From NCBI RefSeq assembly GCF_938002845.1, contig NZ_CALKZP010000028.1:62001-126000 (forward strand): 64,000 nt of DNA, read 5' to 3'. This DNA is from an uncultured Campylobacter sp. GTDB taxonomy: Bacteria > Campylobacterota > Campylobacteria > Campylobacterales > Campylobacteraceae. Numbering within the stretch: position 1 is the first letter of the stretch; each line of letters starts with the position of its first letter. Both the position numbers and the translations under genes were made by a program. A model generated the notes under the pieces. That model was not told where the DNA came from and ran no database searches. It was given only the letters and a program-made list of their open reading frames with translations. Below are positions 59,977-64,000 of this stretch, in pieces.

Positions 59977-61974
59977 ATGAAAAAATATATAATGACGCCG
60001 ATTTATTACGTAAACGACGTCCCGCACATCGGTCACGCATACACGACGATTATTGCCGATACGATGGCTAGATTTTACCGCCTGCAAGGACACGAGGTCT
60101 TTTTTAAAACGGGCACCGACGAGCACGGCCAAAAGATCGAAGAGGCCGCAGCCAAGCACGGCAAAAGCCCGAAGCAGTACGCAGACGGCGTGAGCGCTAA
60201 ATTTAAAGACCTGTGGGACGAGTTTGACATCAGCTACGATATGTTTTCGCGCACTACCGATGCCGCGCACGAGGCGGCGGTGCAAAACGTATTTCGCAAG
60301 ATGTATGAAAAGGGCGACATTTATAAGGGCGAATATGAGGGCAACTACTGCGTAAGCTGCGAGAGTTTTTTTCCTTCCAATCAGCTAATCGACGGCGAGT
60401 ATTGCCCGGACTGCGGCAAAAAGACTAAAATTTTAAAAGAGGAGAGCTATTTTTTCAGACTTAGCGCCTACGCAGAGCGGCTTTTGAAATGGTATGAGGA
60501 CGAAAAATGCATCCTTCCCCTAGGCAAAAAAAATGAGGTCGTAAGCTTCGTAAAAGGCGGTCTGAAGGATCTTTCGATCACGCGAACGGGCTTTGATTGG
60601 GGCGTTAAAATTCCGCCCGAGCTAAACGATCCAAAGCATGTGATTTACGTCTGGCTGGACGCGCTGATGGATTATCTCAGCTCGCTCGGATTTTGCGCGG
60701 GCGGCGAGCGGATGGAGTATTGGAGCGACGCGCTGCACATCGTGGGCAAGGACATTTTGCGCTTTCACGCCGTCTATTGGCCTGCGTTTTTGATGAGCCT
60801 GGGGCTAAATATGCCGCGCAGCGTCGCAGCTCACGGCTGGTGGACGCGAGACGGCAAAAAGATGAGCAAAAGCCTAGGCAACGTCGTGGATCCGCGCGAG
60901 GTCGCAAACGCCTACGGGCTGGAGCAGTTTAGGTATTTCTTGCTGCGCGAGGTGCCGTTCGGCCAAGACGGCGATTTTTCGCAAAAAGCGATTATCAACC
61001 GCGTAAATTCCGAGCTTGCCAACGAGCTTGGAAATCTGCTCAGCCGTATCGTCGGCATGAGCGCGAAATATTCGGACTACATCATAAATTCCAAAGACGT
61101 TATGAAATTTTTCACCGCCGAGATCGAGGAAGCGAACTCCTATCTGAGCGCCGCACTTAACGCGCTTGAGGAGGTCGCTACCAATAGATATTTGGAGGAG
61201 CTTTGGAGGGCGCTTGCTCTTGCGAACGCTTCGATTGCGAAATACGAGCCGTGGAATTTGATGAAAAACGGCGAACAGGCTAAGGCGCTAGCTCTCGTCG
61301 CATTGGTCACAAATATTCTGGCTAAAGTTGCCGTGCTGCTAAGCCCCGCGATGCCGAAGACGGCGGCACGTATCGCAGACACGCTCGGCTTTGAAATATC
61401 CACTCCGCTTTATGAGAAGCTAGTGCTTCGCGGCGAAATTTTAGATTTTAAGGCTAAGCCGTGCGAGCCGCTTTTTACCAAGATCGATCACGAGCTAATG
61501 CCGAAGGCGGACTACGACAGGTTGGATGGCGCTGCAAATTCTGCAAGCTGTTCGGGTACAGACGTCGCGGTAAAAGGCGCGCCAAATTTAAATGCAAACG
61601 CTTCCTGCTCGGGCGCTACGGCGCAAGAAGCCAAAGGCGCGGCATCTGAAACTCAAATCAAAATCGACGATTTTAAAAAATGCGTTATAAAAGTCGGTAC
61701 GGTTTTGGAGTGCGAAAACATTGAGGGCAGCGAGAAGCTACTGCGATTTATGATCGATTTGGGCGAGGAGAGGCCGCGCCAAATCATCAGCGGTATCGCG
61801 AAATTTTACGATCCTGCCGCGCTCATCGGCAAGCAGATCTGCGTGCTGGCAAATTTAAAACCCGCTAAAATTTTTAAACATAGCAGCGAGGGTATGATTT
61901 TAAGCGCCGAGGACGGCAGCCTTACGCTGCTTAGCACTCTCGCGCCCGTAAAAAACGGCGCGATCGTAGGTTAG
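59977..61974 (+). CDS. metG: Methionyl-tRNA synthetase
   Basis: This class I synthetase (665 residues) charges tRNA-Met. It has HIGH (VPHIGHAYTTII), the zinc-knuckle CVSCESFFPSNQLID with CPDCGK, KMSKS in DGKKMSKSLGNVVD, and an anticodon-binding helical domain. A C-terminal Trbp111-like tRNA-binding domain (FKKCVIKVGTVLECENIEGS to the end) follows a low-complexity linker. ATG 59977 is chosen over the adjacent ATG at 59974 for better spacing from AAGGAG. The next gene starts two bases after the stop. Confidence 0.97.
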   Translation: MKKYIMTPIYYVNDVPHIGHAYTTIIADTMARFYRLQGHEVFFKTGTDEHGQKIEEAAAKHGKSPKQYADGVSAKFKDLWDEFDISYDMFSRTTDAAHEAAVQNVFRKMYEKGDIYKGEYEGNYCVSCESFFPSNQLIDGEYCPDCGKKTKILKEESYFFRLSAYAERLLKWYEDEKCILPLGKKNEVVSFVKGGLKDLSITRTGFDWGVKIPPELNDPKHVIYVWLDALMDYLSSLGFCAGGERMEYWSDALHIVGKDILRFHAVYWPAFLMSLGLNMPRSVAAHGWWTRDGKKMSKSLGNVVDPREVANAYGLEQFRYFLLREVPFGQDGDFSQKAIINRVNSELANELGNLLSRIVGMSAKYSDYIINSKDVMKFFTAEIEEANSYLSAALNALEEVATNRYLEELWRALALANASIAKYEPWNLMKNGEQAKALALVALVTNILAKVAVLLSPAMPKTAARIADTLGFEISTPLYEKLVLRGEILDFKAKPCEPLFTKIDHELMPKADYDRLDGAANSASCSGTDVAVKGAPNLNANASCSGATAQEAKGAASETQIKIDDFKKCVIKVGTVLECENIEGSEKLLRFMIDLGEERPRQIISGIAKFYDPAALIGKQICVLANLKPAKIFKHSSEGMILSAEDGSLTLLSTLAPVKNGAIVG

Positions 61975-61976
61975 CG

Positions 61977-62807
61977 ATGAGGGCTCTAGCGCGCAAGGCT
62001 TCGAAGCTCGCTATCTACGGCGCGGCTGGGCTCTGCGCGCAAAAAAGCGCCGCTTCGGATAAAATTTTAAAGCTTTGCCGCAACTCCTCCCTTGCCGCAA
62101 AGATCGGTGCGGGCGGACTTGTATGCGCGACACCATTGGCGCTGAAGCTCGGTGTGGGAGTTGCTTTAAAATTTGCAGCGCGTAAAATTTTAACATTCGG
62201 AATTTGCGAACTGTCGAAGTTCGTCGCTTTAAAATGTGCAAAGCTCGGCGCGCGCGCGGTTGTGCGCTCATTTTTTCGCACCGATAAATTTACGGATGAG
62301 CGCACGAAAAAGCGCGCAAGCGCGGATAACGAAAATTTTAATGCAGGCGTTACGCCGCACAGAAAGCACACGGCGAGCGTTTCTAGCGCGAGCATTAAAA
62401 AGGACGCCTCACTTTCCAAAAGCATCTCTGCTAAAAAAAATTCAGCGACAAAAACCGTGCCCGCAAAAAGATCTCCGCTCGCTAAAAAACCCGCATCTGT
62501 CGCAAAACCTGCATCGACCACTAAAAGTATCGCGCCCGCCGCAGCTTCCGTATCTGTCGCAAAATCAGCGTCCGTAAAAAGCACCGCGCAAAATAAAATT
62601 TCCGCAGCTAGCGTAAAATCGGCAGCGGCTAAAAATGCCTCTCGGAGCGCAAAATCTCGCCGTATCGCAAAAAATACTGCTACGCCTGTCGTAATCGCCG
62701 CAAAAGACGCTGCCGCGTCCGGCGCAACCTTCGCATCTACCACAAAGCATCCGCGCCGCGCCGCAAAGAGCGCGTCCGCCAAAAGCTCCGCCGTAGGGAA
62801 GTCGTAA
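61977..62807 (+). CDS. Histone-H1-like basic protein with hydrophobic N-terminal part
   Basis: The 276-residue protein has a moderately hydrophobic, helical first 110 residues (SKLAIYGAAGLCAQKSAASD; KLGVGVALKFAARKILTFGI). A long Lys/Ala/Ser/Thr-rich tail follows, with loose repeats such as AKKPASVAKPASTTKSIAPA and SAKSRRIAKNTATP. The tail composition recalls bacterial histone-H1-like (Hc1) proteins. The start lies two bases after metG and the stop overlaps the next start (TAATG), so it is translated within the metG operon. A DNA- or RNA-binding, membrane-linked role is conceivable; no family is recognised. Confidence 0.55.
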   Translation: MRALARKASKLAIYGAAGLCAQKSAASDKILKLCRNSSLAAKIGAGGLVCATPLALKLGVGVALKFAARKILTFGICELSKFVALKCAKLGARAVVRSFFRTDKFTDERTKKRASADNENFNAGVTPHRKHTASVSSASIKKDASLSKSISAKKNSATKTVPAKRSPLAKKPASVAKPASTTKSIAPAAASVSVAKSASVKSTAQNKISAASVKSAAAKNASRSAKSRRIAKNTATPVVIAAKDAAASGATFASTTKHPRRAAKSASAKSSAVGKS

Positions 62808-63793
62808 TGGTAAATTTATTAAATTTAACCCGCATCGTAAACGGAACGATGCTAAATAATCCTGCGATCTCCGCTGTCGAGAGCTTTGCGATCGAACCCG
62901 CAAAGGTCGCGAAAAAGGGCGCTTTCATCGCACTCGGCGCAAACGAGCGCGACGTGCGCACCGCGATCGATAACGGCGCGTATGCGATCATTTTCGATAA
63001 CAATTTCAAGCCGCTTAACGACGAGATCGCCTTTATAAAGGTCGAAAATTTATGCTCGGCGCTCGTGCGACTGATAAAATTTTTGGGCGAGACGTGGCGG
63101 CACGGCTTCGTGCTGATAAACGAGGTGCAAAGCGAGATCTTGCGATACACGAGCGTGCCGAAAAATTTGATGTTTGCGCCGCGCAGCAAGGGTGAACTTT
63201 TTATCAGCCTGATGAATGCCAAAGAGAAAAATACCTACTTCACCACCGACGCCGATCTTTTGCAAAGCCTCGGAATATCGCCAGTCACGATTCCCGCGAG
63301 TGATGATTTTAGGCTGCTTTACGGCGGCTCGATATTTTACAGCAGCTTCGTTTTCGGCGGGCTTTATTATTCAAGCTTAATCTTTCCGCAGCTGTTTTTA
63401 CCCGAGCTATGCGGCGTGATCGAGTATCTCTCGCGCAAAAACATACCCTTTAAATTTCAAAGCTTAAGCGCATTCGGCCATTTCGAGCCCATTTTTGTGG
63501 ATCGATTTTTTAACGTTAGCTCGCTTGGCGGAAGCTACCGCGCCTTTATCGCCGAGAGCGATCCTGAGCTTTTTGCGCGCGAGGCGGATTTTTTGCGGGC
63601 GAAATTCCGCGAAAAAATTATCGTCTGCGCTAGCTGGGAGGACCGATTGGACGGCGTTAAGATCGACTTTCGCTTCAATAAGCTAAGCGCGCTAAAGAGC
63701 CTTCCGGAGTTTCACTACGCGCTGGTTTTTGCAGAAAAGAGCGCGATCTTGCAGCTTCTAAATCAAAAACCGCAAGAAAGAAATCTATTTTAG
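62807..63793 (+). CDS. Mur-ligase-like N-terminal domain protein without P-loop, function unknown
   Basis: The 328-residue cytoplasmic protein has GAFIALGANERDVRTAIDNG and AYAIIFDNNFKP near residues 37-65. They resemble the substrate-binding N-terminal domain of MurE/MurF (GxxFxAxxG...DG...A...GA). The ATP-binding GTxGKT motif and the ligase centre are absent. The rest (NLMFAPRSKGELFISLMNAK; SLGGSYRAFIAESDPELFAR) matches nothing I know. It overlaps the preceding gene's stop. It may be a decayed or repurposed Mur ligase; the resemblance is partial. Confidence 0.5.
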   Translation: MVNLLNLTRIVNGTMLNNPAISAVESFAIEPAKVAKKGAFIALGANERDVRTAIDNGAYAIIFDNNFKPLNDEIAFIKVENLCSALVRLIKFLGETWRHGFVLINEVQSEILRYTSVPKNLMFAPRSKGELFISLMNAKEKNTYFTTDADLLQSLGISPVTIPASDDFRLLYGGSIFYSSFVFGGLYYSSLIFPQLFLPELCGVIEYLSRKNIPFKFQSLSAFGHFEPIFVDRFFNVSSLGGSYRAFIAESDPELFAREADFLRAKFREKIIVCASWEDRLDGVKIDFRFNKLSALKSLPEFHYALVFAEKSAILQLLNQKPQERNLF

Positions 63794-63809
63794 CCTCAAG
63801 GAGATCGGT

Positions 63810-64000
63810 ATGAAAAGACGAAATTTTATTAAATTTGGCGCAGTAGCGGCTATTGCGCCGATAGTATCAAGCGCTAAAACCACGCACGAGGATAAAATAG
63901 AGCAGAATAAAGCCGCTATGAAGCGCTTTGAGACGGCGATAAATACCGCGGACGAAGCGCTTTTAAACGAGCTTGTGGATCCCGAAGCGCCGTTTGTCAC
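63810..64000 (+). CDS. Tat-exported SnoaL-like protein, 3' part missing
   Basis: Only the first 63 codons are in the window. The start has AAGGAGATCGGT before ATG 63810. The product begins MKRRNFIKFGAVAAIAPIVS, a twin-arginine signal with RRNFIK. It then continues KIEQNKAAMKRFETAINTAD, EALLNELVDPEAPF, similar to the first helix of SnoaL/NTF2-like (ester cyclase-type) proteins. The fold assignment is tentative because the domain is cut. Confidence 0.6.
   Translation, partial: MKRRNFIKFGAVAAIAPIVSSAKTTHEDKIEQNKAAMKRFETAINTADEALLNELVDPEAPFV

Overview
The window is a gene-dense bacterial chromosome segment that looks like a Campylobacter of the higher-GC group (C. gracilis, C. showae or C. curvus type). 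That identification is inference. It rests on the CIRCE-controlled groES-groEL pair, the futalosine menaquinone gene mqnE, the neighbour order COG3400-like gene/aroB/mscS-like/mtaB/ftsH-like that I recall from Helicobacter and Campylobacter, the many TTG and GTG starts, and the short AAATTT-type A/T runs that fill nearly every intergenic gap. I saw no tRNA, rRNA, CRISPR array, IS element or prophage.

Layout. 1-7.6 kb: a cut-off AsmA-like gene on the minus strand, groESL with a very clear promoter and CIRCE operator, a secreted low-complexity basic protein, ispG, and three long gaps without convincing genes. 7.6-11.8 kb: dnaB with an unusual C-terminal extension of about 235 residues, overlapped by a large unknown membrane protein. 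12-17.4 kb: a family of secreted cysteine-rich Sel1/Hcp-like proteins around ppk1, with two tiny ORFs between them. 17.9-24.5 kb: a large TonB-dependent receptor of the haemoglobin/transferrin type, a 0.9 kb gap, a secreted leucine-rich-repeat protein, ppa and a BOF-fold periplasmic protein. 24.7-32.2 kb: adk-aspS on the minus strand, diverging from nadK-recN, then tatD, a lytic transglycosylase and rlpA. 32.4-36.7 kb: a possible orphan VbhA-type antitoxin, an AT-rich orphan, a BrkB/YihY membrane protein and a siderophore-type TonB receptor. 37-44.2 kb: a translationally coupled run of a TrkA-related protein, aroB, a mechanosensitive channel, mtaB and an FtsH paralogue that has lost its zinc-protease motif. 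44.2-49.5 kb: mog, then a seven-gene cluster (HMA-like protein, ferritin-like helical protein, three small membrane-anchored proteins, a P-type ATPase with a changed metal motif, a small membrane protein). 49.7-54.9 kb: an excalibur protein, tgt, an unknown membrane protein and glmS. 55-64 kb: mqnE-purine permease-phosphoribosyltransferase, a PMT-like membrane protein, a pseudopilin, metG, a histone-H1-like protein, a Mur-ligase-like protein without a P-loop, and the start of a Tat-exported SnoaL-like protein.

The best candidates for something undescribed are the metal-transport cluster at 44.8-49.5 kb and the FtsH pseudoprotease next to it. The DnaB tail and the Sel1/Hcp family around ppk1 come next. 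Housekeeping assignments are firm. Functions proposed for the cluster are inference from domain architecture and gene order.
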